Shown here piece by piece: positions 8,601 to 17,171 of a stretch of 64,000 nt of DNA. The stretch is from positions 432,748 through 496,747 of the forward strand of contig NZ_WUUT01000003.1 of assembly GCF_009831575.1 (NCBI RefSeq), given 5' to 3'. The first letter of the stretch is position 1. Each line of letters starts with the position of its first letter. The position numbers were made by a program, and so were the translations under genes. The DNA comes from Halovenus carboxidivorans. GTDB lineage: Archaea > Halobacteriota > Halobacteria > Halobacteriales > Haloarculaceae. Under the pieces are notes generated by a model. That model saw only the letters and a list, made by a program, of their open reading frames with translations, was not told the DNA's origin and ran no database searches.

Positions 8601-9636
8601 ACACGCTGTCTGGCTTTACGACCACCTTCCCAAAGCCTTCACGCTCCTCGATGATCTCGTGTGCGCGGCTCGTCTCGCTCATCGGCAGCACTTCCCGGAT
8701 CCGGGGTTCGAGTTCGCCCTCCCAGACCAGATCGAGCACCTCGTTCGCCTCGCTCGGGGTCGCCATCGTCGAGCCGATGATCTCGAGTTGGTTCCAGAAG
8801 ATGCGGTTGATATCCGTCTCGGGGCGGCCGCCGGTCGTCGCCCCGCAGGTGACCAGTCGACCACCCTTGGTGAGGCTTTTCAGCGAGTTCTGCCACGTCT
8901 GGGCGCCGATGTGATCGACGACCATGTCGACGCCGCGACCGCCAGTCATCTCTCTGATCTCGTCCGCGAAGTCGTCTTCCTCGTAGTTGATGGTGTGGTC
9001 GGCACCGACCTCGCGGGCGTACTCCAGTTTCTCCTCGCTGCTGGCCGTCGCGTAGACCTCCGCGCCGGTGTAGTCGGCGATCTGGACCGCGGCGTGGCCG
9101 ACCCCACCGCTGGCACCCAGCACGAGTACGTCCTCGCCGGCCTGCAGTTCACCGCGCTCGATGAGCATCCGCCAGGCCGTCTGGAAGACCAGCGGCGAGG
9201 CGGCGGCGGTCACCCAGTCGACGCCCTCCGGCACCTCGACCAGGTTCGATTCCGGCAGGGCGGCGTACTCGGCGTGGACGCCGCGGACGTGTTCGCCGAT
9301 GATGTGGAACCCGGGCGACAGCGTCTCGTCGCCGTCGTGGTCGAACTCGTAACCGTCGCTCGGCACGCCGGCGAGCAGCGCCACTCTGTCTCCCTCCTCG
9401 AAGCGTGTCACTCCCGGCCCCGTTTCGGCGACGATGCCGGCGCAGTCACTGCCCGGGATGTGGGGCATATCCAGATCCAGCCCCGGCATCCCTTTGCGGG
9501 TCCAGATGTCGAGGTGGTTCAGCGCGCCGGCCTTGACCTCGACGAGAACCTCTCCTCGGCCGGGTTCTGGATCCTCGAACTCCCCGTACTCGATTACCTC
9601 CCGATCACCGTGCTCGCTGAACTGGACAGCCTTCAT
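8590..9636 (-). CDS. Zinc-type alcohol dehydrogenase / quinone oxidoreductase family protein
   Basis: A protein of 348 residues of the medium-chain dehydrogenase/reductase family. The GroES-like domain occupies about 1-130 (PHIPGSDCAGIV, GDRVAL) and the Rossmann domain about 150-290 with the nucleotide motif GASGGVGHAAVQ. At the position of the catalytic zinc cysteine the sequence is NHLDIW, as in quinone-oxidoreductase-like members that lack catalytic zinc, so NAD(P)H-dependent reduction of a quinone or enone is likelier than alcohol oxidation. The start MKAVQF is the conserved family start; the open frame reaches nine codons further. Confidence 0.9.
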   Translation of the reverse strand: MKAVQFSEHGDREVIEYGEFEDPEPGRGEVLVEVKAGALNHLDIWTRKGMPGLDLDMPHIPGSDCAGIVAETGPGVTRFEEGDRVALLAGVPSDGYEFDHDGDETLSPGFHIIGEHVRGVHAEYAALPESNLVEVPEGVDWVTAAASPLVFQTAWRMLIERGELQAGEDVLVLGASGGVGHAAVQIADYTGAEVYATASSEEKLEYAREVGADHTINYEEDDFADEIREMTGGRGVDMVVDHIGAQTWQNSLKSLTKGGRLVTCGATTGGRPETDINRIFWNQLEIIGSTMATPSEANEVLDLVWEGELEPRIREVLPMSETSRAHEIIEEREGFGKVVVKPDSVYDS

Positions 9637-9671
9637 ATCCGGGTACACGTGGAGTGTCCCCAAAATGGTAC

Positions 9672-9681
9672 TGGTCGACCA
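9672..9681. promoter_or_regulatory. 10-bp palindrome between divergent genes
   Basis: TGGTCGACCA is a perfect palindrome 36 bp upstream of the oxidoreductase start and 73 bp upstream of the moaB-like start. It could be an operator for either gene, but a 10-bp palindrome in a GC-rich genome can occur by chance. Confidence 0.3.
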
Positions 9682-9753
9682 CTCTGATATTGGCAGTATG
9701 ATATCTCTGGTTCCGCCGTGGGACTTTTTTGTCGGCCGGGTGTCGACACATAT

Positions 9754-10380
9754 ATGGTCGATTTTCAGTCCCGTGAACCCCGGACCCGGACCGAGGACGA
9801 GGACTCCGACTCGGAGTCCGCAGACGCCGACGGCGAGACGGCAGAGGAGGAGACCGAGCAGGCGGCCTCAGAGGCGCAACCGGACGAACAGGTCGCATAT
9901 GCCGTCGTCACCGTGACTGACGACCGCTCGCTCGGGGAGGACACTCAGGGGGACACAGTCGTCGAAGTGATCGAACAGTCGGGCGCGACGGTCGTGACCC
10001 GTGATCTCATTCAGCCGTCCTACGACGGGATCCAGAACACGCTCGCGACACTCGCCGAGCGCCGGGACGTCGATATCGTCGTGACAATCGGCGGAACAGG
10101 GGTCGAACCCGACGACGTGACCGTCGACGCGCTCGACCGGCTCTTCGAGAAACGGCTGCCCGGATTCGGCGAACTGTTCCGCCGACTCGCCTACGACCAG
10201 CACGGCACCGGCGTTGTGGGGACTCGTACCACGGCGGGCGTGATCGACGGTGCCCCGGTGTTCGCGGTTCCCGGTACCATCGACGGTGCGGTCCTCGCCA
10301 CCGAAGAGATCATCATTCCGGAGGCGCCGGCGCTCGCCGAGGATGCCTCGATGCAGTCGTCCGACACGGCCGTTCGCTAA
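9754..10380 (+). CDS. Molybdenum cofactor biosynthesis protein (MoaB/MogA family) with acidic N-terminal extension
   Basis: A protein of 208 residues. About residues 46-195 form the MogA/MoaB fold: VTVTDDRSLGEDTQGD, the central TIGGTGVEPDDVT motif and the closing AVPGTIDGAVLATEEII. The family adenylylates molybdopterin before molybdate insertion. The first 45 residues are an Asp/Glu/Ser-rich extension not needed for the fold. A T-rich promoter element (9724-9731) lies 27 nt before the ATG at 9754, supporting this leaderless start over an upstream in-frame GTG at 9718. A molybdopterin-binding protein is encoded far away at 52.6 kb. Confidence 0.92.
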   Translation: MVDFQSREPRTRTEDEDSDSESADADGETAEEETEQAASEAQPDEQVAYAVVTVTDDRSLGEDTQGDTVVEVIEQSGATVVTRDLIQPSYDGIQNTLATLAERRDVDIVVTIGGTGVEPDDVTVDALDRLFEKRLPGFGELFRRLAYDQHGTGVVGTRTTAGVIDGAPVFAVPGTIDGAVLATEEIIIPEAPALAEDASMQSSDTAVR

Positions 10381-10586
10381 TCCAGATTGGGTTTATATTC
10401 TACAATTAAACGGGAGAATAAAATATACAAACGGTCTTTTTACGCTGTTTAATGGATCGAATTGGGCCTCGATCAAATTGCGCGACTGTTTGCGATAATT
10501 TATCCGCCGTTCGACCCCCTCTCACGACAAATATCCGAATAGTCGGGATTTCCCGGCTGAGACGGTTTGTACGGTCGGATAAACGC

Positions 10587-10594
10587 TTTTAATC
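10587..10594 (+). promoter_or_regulatory. TATA-like element for the Tat-exported propeller gene
   Basis: TTTTAATC lies about 63-70 nt before the ATG at 10657 and would give a leader of roughly 40 nt. The intergenic stretch 10381-10656 is markedly AT-richer than its surroundings and has no convincing coding frame. Confidence 0.4.
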
Positions 10595-10656
10595 GTCTGA
10601 AGACAGCCGAACGGAATTCCCCTACTAAGTGGGTATAGCCCCCAGCACCAACTGCG

Positions 10657-11610
10657 ATGTTCGAGCACGAATCCGCTACGCGACGCACAGTACTCAAGGG
10701 AGCAGGCGCGGCCGCTGCCGCGACGCTCGTCCCGATGGGGGTCTCAGCCGCCGAGTCGGAGTGGACTGCGGTCGAGTCCCCGACCGGAAACACGCTTCAC
10801 GATGTCGCGGACACGGCCGCGGGAGCGTACGCGGTCGGTGGTGGTGGCGTCGCGCTGCGCCGCACTGCGACCGGCTGGGAGAAGGTCTTCGACGGCGGGC
10901 CGACCGGCAACGGAAACAACCTCTACGGCGCAGACGTGACCGACGACGGCAAGCGACTGTGGGTCGTCGGCTCCAGCGGCGCGATCGGCGAGTACGACGT
11001 GGAGACGGGCGTGCTGGTCGACCGCTCCGCGCCGAACGACGTGACGAACAACTTCAACGACGTCTCGGTCACGGGTGAGGCCGGCAGCGCGAACGTCTAC
11101 ATCGCGGGCGACTCCGGAAAGATCTACTCCAGTTTCGAGAACGGCGTCGAAGGCTCGTGGGACGCGACCACTCCCGGCTCCGGATCTGCCATCCAGGCGA
11201 TCGACTTCTTCGGGCCGCGAAGCGGTCACGCTATCGACGGCAACCAGTCCGTCTTCGTCACCGACGACGGCGGCACGTACGACAAGATCGGCATCGCGGA
11301 CGCCGACGTGAGTCTGTACGGTCTGGACTCCGACGCCTTCGACGACATCTGGATCGCAGGCGGCAACGGTACCGTCTTCGAGTACGTCGATACGCAGTGG
11401 GTCTCCGCGAGCACGAACGACACCCAACTGCAGGACATCGTCGTCTCCAACGGCTCTGGCATCACCGTCGGCGGCGGTGGCGGGGTCTACGTCTACGACG
11501 GCGAGAGCTGGGAACCCAGCGCGACGCCGGTCGGGGACAACCTCAAGGCTGTCATCCAGGGCTCGGTCGACATCGCCGTCGGTGCCGGCGGGACGATTCT
11601 CGAACGGTAA
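10657..11610 (+). CDS. Tat-exported beta-propeller (BNR/Kelch-like) protein
   Basis: A protein of 317 residues. The N-terminus has a twin-arginine signal (ATRRTVLKGAGAAAAATLVP), so the protein should be exported folded. The mature part is built of about six repeats of roughly 40 residues, each with a Gly-rich turn: VVGSSGAIGEYD, IAGDSGKIYSSF, IAGGNGTVFEYV, VGGGGGVYVYD and the closing AVGAGGTILER. This matches WD40/YVTN/BNR-like propellers related to the Ycf48 photosystem II stability factor. Ligand or partner unknown. It is a single-gene unit flanked by intergenic DNA. Confidence 0.88.
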   Translation: MFEHESATRRTVLKGAGAAAAATLVPMGVSAAESEWTAVESPTGNTLHDVADTAAGAYAVGGGGVALRRTATGWEKVFDGGPTGNGNNLYGADVTDDGKRLWVVGSSGAIGEYDVETGVLVDRSAPNDVTNNFNDVSVTGEAGSANVYIAGDSGKIYSSFENGVEGSWDATTPGSGSAIQAIDFFGPRSGHAIDGNQSVFVTDDGGTYDKIGIADADVSLYGLDSDAFDDIWIAGGNGTVFEYVDTQWVSASTNDTQLQDIVVSNGSGITVGGGGGVYVYDGESWEPSATPVGDNLKAVIQGSVDIAVGAGGTILER

Positions 11611-11752
11611 CCGCCCTCCAGAGCTGCCGCCCTCCCGCTGACACCTCCCGGCCCTCCGGCCTGTTCCCTATCTACCGAGGTCCGGCTCGTTTCGACTTTC
11701 CGGACGAGCAATCCGTAACCGCTTTTCGGCTCCCCGACAGAGAGACGGATGC

Positions 11753-11837
11753 GCGAGGGTGGCTGAGCTAGGCCAAAGGCGGCGGGCTTAAGACCCGCTC
11801 CCGTAGGGGTTCCTGGGTTCGAATCCCAGCCCTCGCA
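11753..11837 (+). tRNA. tRNA-Leu (UAA)
   Basis: An 85-nt gene. The acceptor arms GCGAGGG and CCCTCGC pair perfectly and are followed by discriminator A. The anticodon stem-loop reads CGGGCTTAAGACCCG, giving anticodon TAA. A long variable arm (CTCCCGTAGGGGTT region) marks a class II tRNA, as expected for leucine. The T arm carries GGTTCGAATC. No CCA is encoded and no intron is visible. Confidence 0.96.
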
Positions 11838-12040
11838 CTCCTTGAGAGAGTTCGCACTCGACCGCCACATCTCTGGTTCCGACCCCGCCAAGAATCAACT
11901 CTGCAAACCAGAGAGTGCGCCAGCAAACCCGATATCGGTCGGTACGGCCCCAGCATTACCAGTCTCGGTTTAGCGTGCTCGCTGTTGTTCAATCCGTGAA
12001 AACCGAACACGATATATTCCAGAAGACGCAATATCGAAGC

Positions 12041-12199
12041 ATGGAGTTAGAACGGGACTGTCCAGAATGTGGGGCATCGGAGTTCTACCGGGCTGCAAGC
12101 ACGGAGATGCACCTCGGTGAGAAAGTCAAGTGGCACTGCACAGAGTGCGACTACGGGTTCGTTCAGATCAACGACACAGTCGACAGCGCAACCGCCTAA
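12041..12199 (+). CDS. Small haloarchaeal zinc-ribbon protein
   Basis: A protein of 52 residues with two Cys pairs, CPECG near residue 7 and CTECDYGF near residue 33, forming a zinc beta-ribbon. The ATG is 26 nt downstream of an ATATATT element (12012-12018), a leaderless promoter arrangement, so the longer upstream frame is not used. It ends 1 nt before the response-regulator ATG, so the pair is an operon. It resembles a small conserved haloarchaeal family (probably DUF7838, from memory). Likely nucleic-acid or protein binding; no enzymatic motif. Confidence 0.8.
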   Translation: MELERDCPECGASEFYRAASTEMHLGEKVKWHCTECDYGFVQINDTVDSATA

Positions 12200-12200
12200 G

Positions 12201-12581
12201 ATGGCCGCCGAGATCGACGTGCTCGTTGTCGACGAAGACGACGATATGCTCGAACTGACGGAGACCTTTCTGGAACGCGAGAGCGACGCGATCAGCGTGA
12301 CGACCGAGAAACACCCGCCGACTGCCGCCGAGCGACTCGAAGACGGCGAGTTCGACTGCGTGGTCAGCGACCTGCGCATGCCCGAGATGGACGGGATCGA
12401 ACTCTGTCAGGCGGTCAGAGAGAAGCGGCCGGAGCTGCCGTTTTTCCTCTTTACCGCCGCCAGTCCCTCGGACATCGAGTCACAGGAGGGCAGCGACCAA
12501 CTGAGCGGGACCGTCCAGAAGGGGACCGGAACGGACCACTACACCGACCTCGCGAACCGGATCGAAGCGGCCAGCGAGTGA
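12201..12581 (+). CDS. Stand-alone response regulator receiver domain
   Basis: A protein of 126 residues forming one CheY-like receiver. The acidic pair VDEDDD is near residue 10-14, the phosphoacceptor Asp is in VVSDLRMPEMDGIEL (about residue 58), the conserved Thr is in LFTAA and the Lys in VQKG. There is no output domain, so it acts by phosphorelay or protein contact. It starts 1 nt after the zinc-ribbon gene. No kinase is adjacent; two orphan kinases lie elsewhere in the window. Confidence 0.9.
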   Translation: MAAEIDVLVVDEDDDMLELTETFLERESDAISVTTEKHPPTAAERLEDGEFDCVVSDLRMPEMDGIELCQAVREKRPELPFFLFTAASPSDIESQEGSDQLSGTVQKGTGTDHYTDLANRIEAASE

Positions 12582-12594
12582 GCGTCGGGGTCGC

Positions 12595-14031
12595 TCACTC
12601 CGAGTTCTCAAGCGCCTGCCAACTGAGCTGGGGTGAACGCGCGGCGCTCACCTGATCGATCCGCCGGGCGCTGGTCCGCTCCGGCGCGGCCTCGATCGTC
12701 TCCCGATCCTCGTCGGCCACGGCGTCGAACGCGGCGGCGAGTTGATCGAGCGTCCGCTTGTTTTCGATCTCTGTCGGCTCCGTCATCAGCGCCTCGTCGA
12801 CGATTTCGGGCCATTTCGTCGTCGGCGGGTGGACGCCGTAATCGAGCATCCGTTTTGCCACGTCTGCGGCGTCCTGATCGCCGGCGCTCGCGACGAACTC
12901 GTGGTGGAACGGGCCGAACGGCACTTCGTAGTCGATCTGTTCGGCCAGGTAGTTGGCGTTCAACACGGCCTTCGCGCTCGCATCGCGCAGCCCCTCGTCA
13001 CCGAGGCGGGCGATGTACGCACAGGTCTTGATCAGCACGAGCCAGTTGCCCTGGAAGCCGTGCACTTTGCCGATGGAGCGCTCGGGCTCGAACAGTTCGT
13101 AGCCGCCACCTCGCTTTCGGACGTGTGGCTCCGGCAGGAAGTCCGTTAGCTCTTCGACGACGCCGACTGGGCCGGCGCCGGGTCCGCCGCCGCCGTGGGG
13201 CGTGGCGAAGGTCTTGTGCACGTTGTAGTGCATGATGTCAAAGCCCATGTCTCCCGGCCGCGCCCGGCCGAGCAGGGCGTTCAGGTTCGCGCCGTCGTAG
13301 TACAGCAGTCCGCCGGCATCGTGCACCATCTCCGCAATCTCCTCGATATCGCGCTCGAACAGTCCGAGGGTGTTCGGGTTCGTCAGCATCAGCAGTGCGG
13401 TCTCGTCGCTGATCGCCTCTTCGAGGGCGTCGAGATCGACGCGCCCGTCCTCGCCGCTGGGTAGTTCGACGACATCGAAGCCGGCGAGCGCCGCGCTGGC
13501 GAAGTTCGTCCCGTGTGCGCTGTCCGGGACGATGATCTCCGAGCGGTCGTCGCCGTTGTGCTCGTGGTAGGCCTTGGCGATCAGCACGCCGGTGTACTCG
13601 CCGGCCGCGCCCGCCGGCGGCTGGAGAGTTACGTCGTCCATGCCACCGATCTCCGCCAGGTACTCCGCGGTCCGACCGAGCAGTGCGAGCGTTCCCTGAA
13701 CGGTCTCCTCGGGTCGGTCCGGGTGGACGGCGGCACTGGGATGGGCCGCCAGATCCTCCGTGAACTTCGGATTGTATTTCATCGTACAGGACCCGAGCGG
13801 GAACGGCCCGCTCTCGACCCCGTAGTTCATCTGCGAGAGCCGGGTGTAGTGGCGGGCGAGCTCCGGCTCGGAGAGGTCCGGAAGCTCCAGTGAGTCCCGC
13901 GTGAGGTCGTCCGGCAGCGGCGTCTCGATGTCGACCTCGCGGCTGTTTTTCTCCGAGAGCAACGGCTCGTAGCCGTCCTCGTCGCTCCACCGGGCCTGGT
14001 CGTACCGGATCTCCGGCGAGTCGTCGCTCAT
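12595..14031 (-). CDS. gcvPB: Glycine dehydrogenase (decarboxylating) subunit 2
   Basis: A protein of 478 residues, the PLP-binding C-terminal half of the split P-protein of the glycine cleavage system. The PLP lysine is K273 in MHYNVHKTFATPHGGGGPG, the canonical context. With GcvPA it decarboxylates glycine and loads the aminomethyl group on the H-protein lipoyl arm. It lies 55 nt downstream of gcvPA on the same strand. The H- and T-proteins are not in this window. The ATG at 14031 is the first start of the frame. Confidence 0.97.
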   Translation of the reverse strand: MSDDSPEIRYDQARWSDEDGYEPLLSEKNSREVDIETPLPDDLTRDSLELPDLSEPELARHYTRLSQMNYGVESGPFPLGSCTMKYNPKFTEDLAAHPSAAVHPDRPEETVQGTLALLGRTAEYLAEIGGMDDVTLQPPAGAAGEYTGVLIAKAYHEHNGDDRSEIIVPDSAHGTNFASAALAGFDVVELPSGEDGRVDLDALEEAISDETALLMLTNPNTLGLFERDIEEIAEMVHDAGGLLYYDGANLNALLGRARPGDMGFDIMHYNVHKTFATPHGGGGPGAGPVGVVEELTDFLPEPHVRKRGGGYELFEPERSIGKVHGFQGNWLVLIKTCAYIARLGDEGLRDASAKAVLNANYLAEQIDYEVPFGPFHHEFVASAGDQDAADVAKRMLDYGVHPPTTKWPEIVDEALMTEPTEIENKRTLDQLAAAFDAVADEDRETIEAAPERTSARRIDQVSAARSPQLSWQALENSE

Positions 14032-14086
14032 GCGACCACCCCCGGATCGACGGTCCGGCGCCGTTGCGTTCGCTCACCGCGTCCGC

Positions 14087-15421
14087 TCATGCAACCACCT
14101 CCGTCACCGCCTCGACCAGTCCGTCGATCTGTTCGACGTTCGTATCCGTGACACAGCACTGTATGAGGTGATCGTCGACCGCGTGCACCGCGTACCCCTC
14201 CTCGGTCAGTTCCGAGGCGATTGCGGGGGCGGGCTGGTCGGTCCGGGCGAGGAACTCCCGGAAGTGATGGCGGTCGTGGACCGGCGCGGAGATGCCCGTG
14301 ACGTCGTCGAGTCCGTCGGCCAACCGATCCGCTCCGGTGATACAGGTCCGAGCCAGGTCGATCAGTCCTTCCGGGCCGAGATACGCGGCGTGGATCGCCG
14401 TCCGCAGGGCGACCCAGGCCTGGTTCGTGCAGATGTTGCTCGTCGCCCGCTCGCGGCGAATGTGCTGTTCGCGGGTCTGCAGCGTCAGGGTGAACGCCCG
14501 CCGGCCGGTGCTGTCCTCGCTCGCACCGACGAGACGGCCCGGCACCTGCCGGAGGAACTCCTTCCGCGTCGCGAACATCCCGAGACCCATGCCGTAGCTG
14601 GTTCCCATCCCGAGCGTCGCCGCGTCACCGATCACCACGTCGGCGCCGGCGGCGGCCGGTTCTTCGAGCACCGACAGCGCGACGGGATCGGAGCCGAGCG
14701 CGAACAGCGCCTCGTGTTCGTCGGCAATCGCCCCGAGGTCGTCCAGCGACTCCTCGATCACGCCCCGGACGGTCGGACTCTCGGCGTACAGCAGGAGCAG
14801 GTCGTCGTCGACGAGGTCGCGGATCGCCTCGACGTCGGCGACGCCGTCGTCCATCGGGTAGCTCTCGACGGCCAGGTCGGCGCCGTCGGCGTAGTTTTCG
14901 AGCACGCCGCGGGTGCCGTCCGGGAGGTGTCCGGGGACGAGCACGCGGTCGCCGGTCGTCGCCCGGACTCGCGAGGCGAGCGTCGCCGTCTCGCCGAGCG
15001 CCGTCGCGGCGTCGTACAGCGAGCAGTTCGCCACCTCCAGTCCGGTCAACTCGACGAGCATCGACTGGTACTCGAACAGCGCCTGCAGAAAGCCCTGTGC
15101 GATCTCGGGCTGGTACTGCGTGTACGAACTCAGAAACTCCTGGCGGTCGGAGAGGTGATCGACCAGCGAGGGGACGTAGTGGTCGTAGTGGCCGCGGCCG
15201 AGAAACTCCGTCAGGTCGTCGTTCCGACCCAGAATCGCTCCGAGTTCCTGCCGGACCGCCTGTTCGCTCCGCGGTTCGATTCCCAACTCGCCGTCGAACC
15301 GAACCGGCTCAGGGATATCGAAGAGGTCGGCCTCCGTCGCGACGCCGACCGCGTCGAGCATCTGTTCCGTTTCGGTGGGGGTGTGTGGTGCGTAGGGACT
15401 ACCGGTATCGTGTCCGCCCAT
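14087..15421 (-). CDS. gcvPA: Glycine dehydrogenase (decarboxylating) subunit 1
   Basis: A protein of 444 residues, the N-terminal half of the split glycine decarboxylase. It begins [22 protein letters not shown], matching the family start (SPYxPHTxxExxxML); the open frame runs about 40 codons further upstream without family similarity. Other family stretches are [24 protein letters not shown] and a C-terminal domain of the aminotransferase fold. It forms a heterodimeric pair with GcvPB just downstream. A 20-codon mini-ORF sits between the two genes. Confidence 0.96.
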   Translation of the reverse strand: MGGHDTGSPYAPHTPTETEQMLDAVGVATEADLFDIPEPVRFDGELGIEPRSEQAVRQELGAILGRNDDLTEFLGRGHYDHYVPSLVDHLSDRQEFLSSYTQYQPEIAQGFLQALFEYQSMLVELTGLEVANCSLYDAATALGETATLASRVRATTGDRVLVPGHLPDGTRGVLENYADGADLAVESYPMDDGVADVEAIRDLVDDDLLLLYAESPTVRGVIEESLDDLGAIADEHEALFALGSDPVALSVLEEPAAAGADVVIGDAATLGMGTSYGMGLGMFATRKEFLRQVPGRLVGASEDSTGRRAFTLTLQTREQHIRRERATSNICTNQAWVALRTAIHAAYLGPEGLIDLARTCITGADRLADGLDDVTGISAPVHDRHHFREFLARTDQPAPAIASELTEEGYAVHAVDDHLIQCCVTDTNVEQIDGLVEAVTEVVA

Positions 15422-15512
15422 CGTACCTGTACTTGGGCTGGACGTATGGAATGGTTTCGGTTCGTTGCCTCGAGCCAGTCCCCCGACGCCGATCGGAGTC
15501 GGAGTCCCGTGA

Positions 15513-15520
15513 CTTATTAT
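15513..15520 (+). promoter_or_regulatory. TATA-like element for the XapX gene
   Basis: CTTATTAT lies 23-30 nt before the ATG at 15543, the spacing of a leaderless archaeal promoter. Confidence 0.5.
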
Positions 15521-15542
15521 CGCGACCGGCATCCTGGTACGC

Positions 15543-15740
15543 ATGGTCTCACAGGTCGCTCTCGCCCTGCTGACTGGACTGTTCGCCGGTGCCCTGTTCG
15601 GCCTCGTTCAGACGCCGATTCCGGCACCGCCGAATCTTCCCGGAATCCTCGGTATCGTCGGCATCTTCCTCGGCTACCGCGCCGTCGAGTATCTCGACAT
15701 CCAGATCGACGTGCTCGGCGCGCTCTCGGGGCTGTTCTGA
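15543..15740 (+). CDS. XapX-domain membrane protein
   Basis: A protein of 65 residues. Two membrane helices (about 4-22 and 32-48) surround the motif [20 protein letters not shown], the hallmark of the small XapX family whose function is unknown. The ATG is placed 27 nt after a TATA-like element. It converges with the 123-residue membrane protein, leaving 8 nt. Confidence 0.85.
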   Translation: MVSQVALALLTGLFAGALFGLVQTPIPAPPNLPGILGIVGIFLGYRAVEYLDIQIDVLGALSGLF

Positions 15741-15748
15741 GTGGGCTC

Positions 15749-16120
15749 TCACTCCCCGGTGCCACCTGCCCCCTCTCGGTAGCCCCGCACGAACGCCGAC
15801 CCGACGAGCGCGCCGATCGCGACGGCGACGATTCCCCAGATCCCGAGTAGCTCGCGGCCGCTCGCGAGCGGTGAGAGCGTGATCGCGATCGCGAGGAAAA
15901 AGAGAATGACGGGAATCAGTCGGACCCGAAGCGTCGAGAGTCCGTCACCGCTCGTCGTGGCCAGCGCTAACTGCGGGAGCGCGTACCAGAAGCCGCCGAG
16001 ATAGATGAACGCGAGCAGTCCGGTCCAGCCGCCGAGCAGACCAGCGGACTCGATACCGACGGCCAGCGCAGTTCCGACCCCGCCCGAAACCAGGACGACA
16101 ATCGTCTCACGGGAGACCAT
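15749..16120 (-). CDS. Four-helix membrane protein of unknown function
   Basis: A protein of 123 residues with four predicted membrane helices (about 8-28, 33-50, 68-85 and 92-112) and short Gly-rich loops. A TAAAAC element about 27 nt upstream (16144-16150 on the plus strand) suggests its own leaderless promoter, so although it follows dapD on the same strand it may be a separate unit. No family recognised. It occupies the place where lysA follows dapD in other haloarchaea. Confidence 0.75.
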   Translation of the reverse strand: MVSRETIVVLVSGGVGTALAVGIESAGLLGGWTGLLAFIYLGGFWYALPQLALATTSGDGLSTLRVRLIPVILFFLAIAITLSPLASGRELLGIWGIVAVAIGALVGSAFVRGYREGAGGTGE

Positions 16121-16183
16121 GCTCCGTCTCTCGGCTCTCGGCAGTAAAACAGTTCCTCTCGATGGTCGCCGGTTACCAGCGGC

Positions 16184-17014
16184 TTACTCCCGCAGTGCGT
16201 CCTCACGCTCGGTTCCTTCGAGGGTCTCCTCTTCGATGTGCGTGGCGACGACCGCGGGCTTGTACGCGCCGCCGTCGAACAGGTCGTGGTCACCGACGGA
16301 GGATTCGACGTAGCGGATGAACGCTCGCCGTTCCGGGGGCAGTTCGCCGTAGCGGATTTCCCCCTCGACGAGGTCGTAAACCGGAATCCGAGGGGTCAAC
16401 AGCGTGTTCTCCCCGACGACGCTGTTCTCGCCGACGATGAACCCGGAGGTCACCCGGCAGCCGGCGCCCAGCGAGACGCCGTCCTCGATGATGACCGGCG
16501 CGTCCTCGACGGGTTCGAGGACGCCGCCGATCAGCGTGTTCGCGCCGAGTTTCACGTCGTCACCGATCTGCGCGCAGGAGCCGACCGTATCGCAGGAGTC
16601 GACGAGCGTGCCGTCCCCGACGCGGGCGCCGATGTTGACGAAGGATGGGCTCATCATGATCACGTCCGAGCCGATGTTCGCCCCCCGGCGAACGACCGTC
16701 CCGTTCGGCGTGTTTCGGGAACCGCGGTCGCCGTACTCGTCGGAGTCCGCAAGCGGCAACACGTCGTTGTAGGTCACGTCGCCGTACTCGTACTTCGAAA
16801 TCTGACGGAGCCCGAAGTTGAGGAGAACGCCCTGTTTGACCCACTCGTTGACCTCCCACTCGCCGCCGGATTTCTCCGCCGCACGGATCTCGTCGTCTTC
16901 GAGCGCGTCGAGAAAGTCACCGAGGACGGTCAGGTCCTCCATGCTCGTCTCCGCGTCGATTTCGTCGTTTTGGTACTGACTCCAGAGGTCTTCGATCTCC
17001 GATTGGAGGCTCAT
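16184..17014 (-). CDS. dapD: 2,3,4,5-tetrahydropyridine-2,6-dicarboxylate N-succinyltransferase
   Basis: A protein of 276 residues. It has an N-terminal helical domain (1-90) and then a left-handed beta-helix of hexapeptide repeats (for example IGDDVKLGANTLIGG and VIIEDGVSLGAGCRV). It succinylates tetrahydrodipicolinate in the succinylase branch of diaminopimelate/lysine synthesis. Two ATGs lie 6 nt apart; the downstream one (17014) is chosen because GAGGT precedes it with 6-nt spacing. It follows dapB by 157 nt. Confidence 0.95.
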   Translation of the reverse strand: MSLQSEIEDLWSQYQNDEIDAETSMEDLTVLGDFLDALEDDEIRAAEKSGGEWEVNEWVKQGVLLNFGLRQISKYEYGDVTYNDVLPLADSDEYGDRGSRNTPNGTVVRRGANIGSDVIMMSPSFVNIGARVGDGTLVDSCDTVGSCAQIGDDVKLGANTLIGGVLEPVEDAPVIIEDGVSLGAGCRVTSGFIVGENSVVGENTLLTPRIPVYDLVEGEIRYGELPPERRAFIRYVESSVGDHDLFDGGAYKPAVVATHIEEETLEGTEREDALRE

Positions 17015-17171
17015 ACTCATACCTCGGCGCGTCCGGACTTGGCGGTAACGGTCTGCTCCGGCCCGGCGGTTCCGGATCGCCTCGCGGCGCGAGACTATTC
17101 GATGATCGGAGCTACGCACTCGGCGCGCTCGGCGGCGTCAGTTACGTACCCAAGCGGCGAGGAGCGAGCGC

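Noticed and set aside
15422-15542. Possible glycine riboswitch before gcvPA
   Set aside because: The 121-bp divergent gap is too short and shows no glycine-aptamer motifs.
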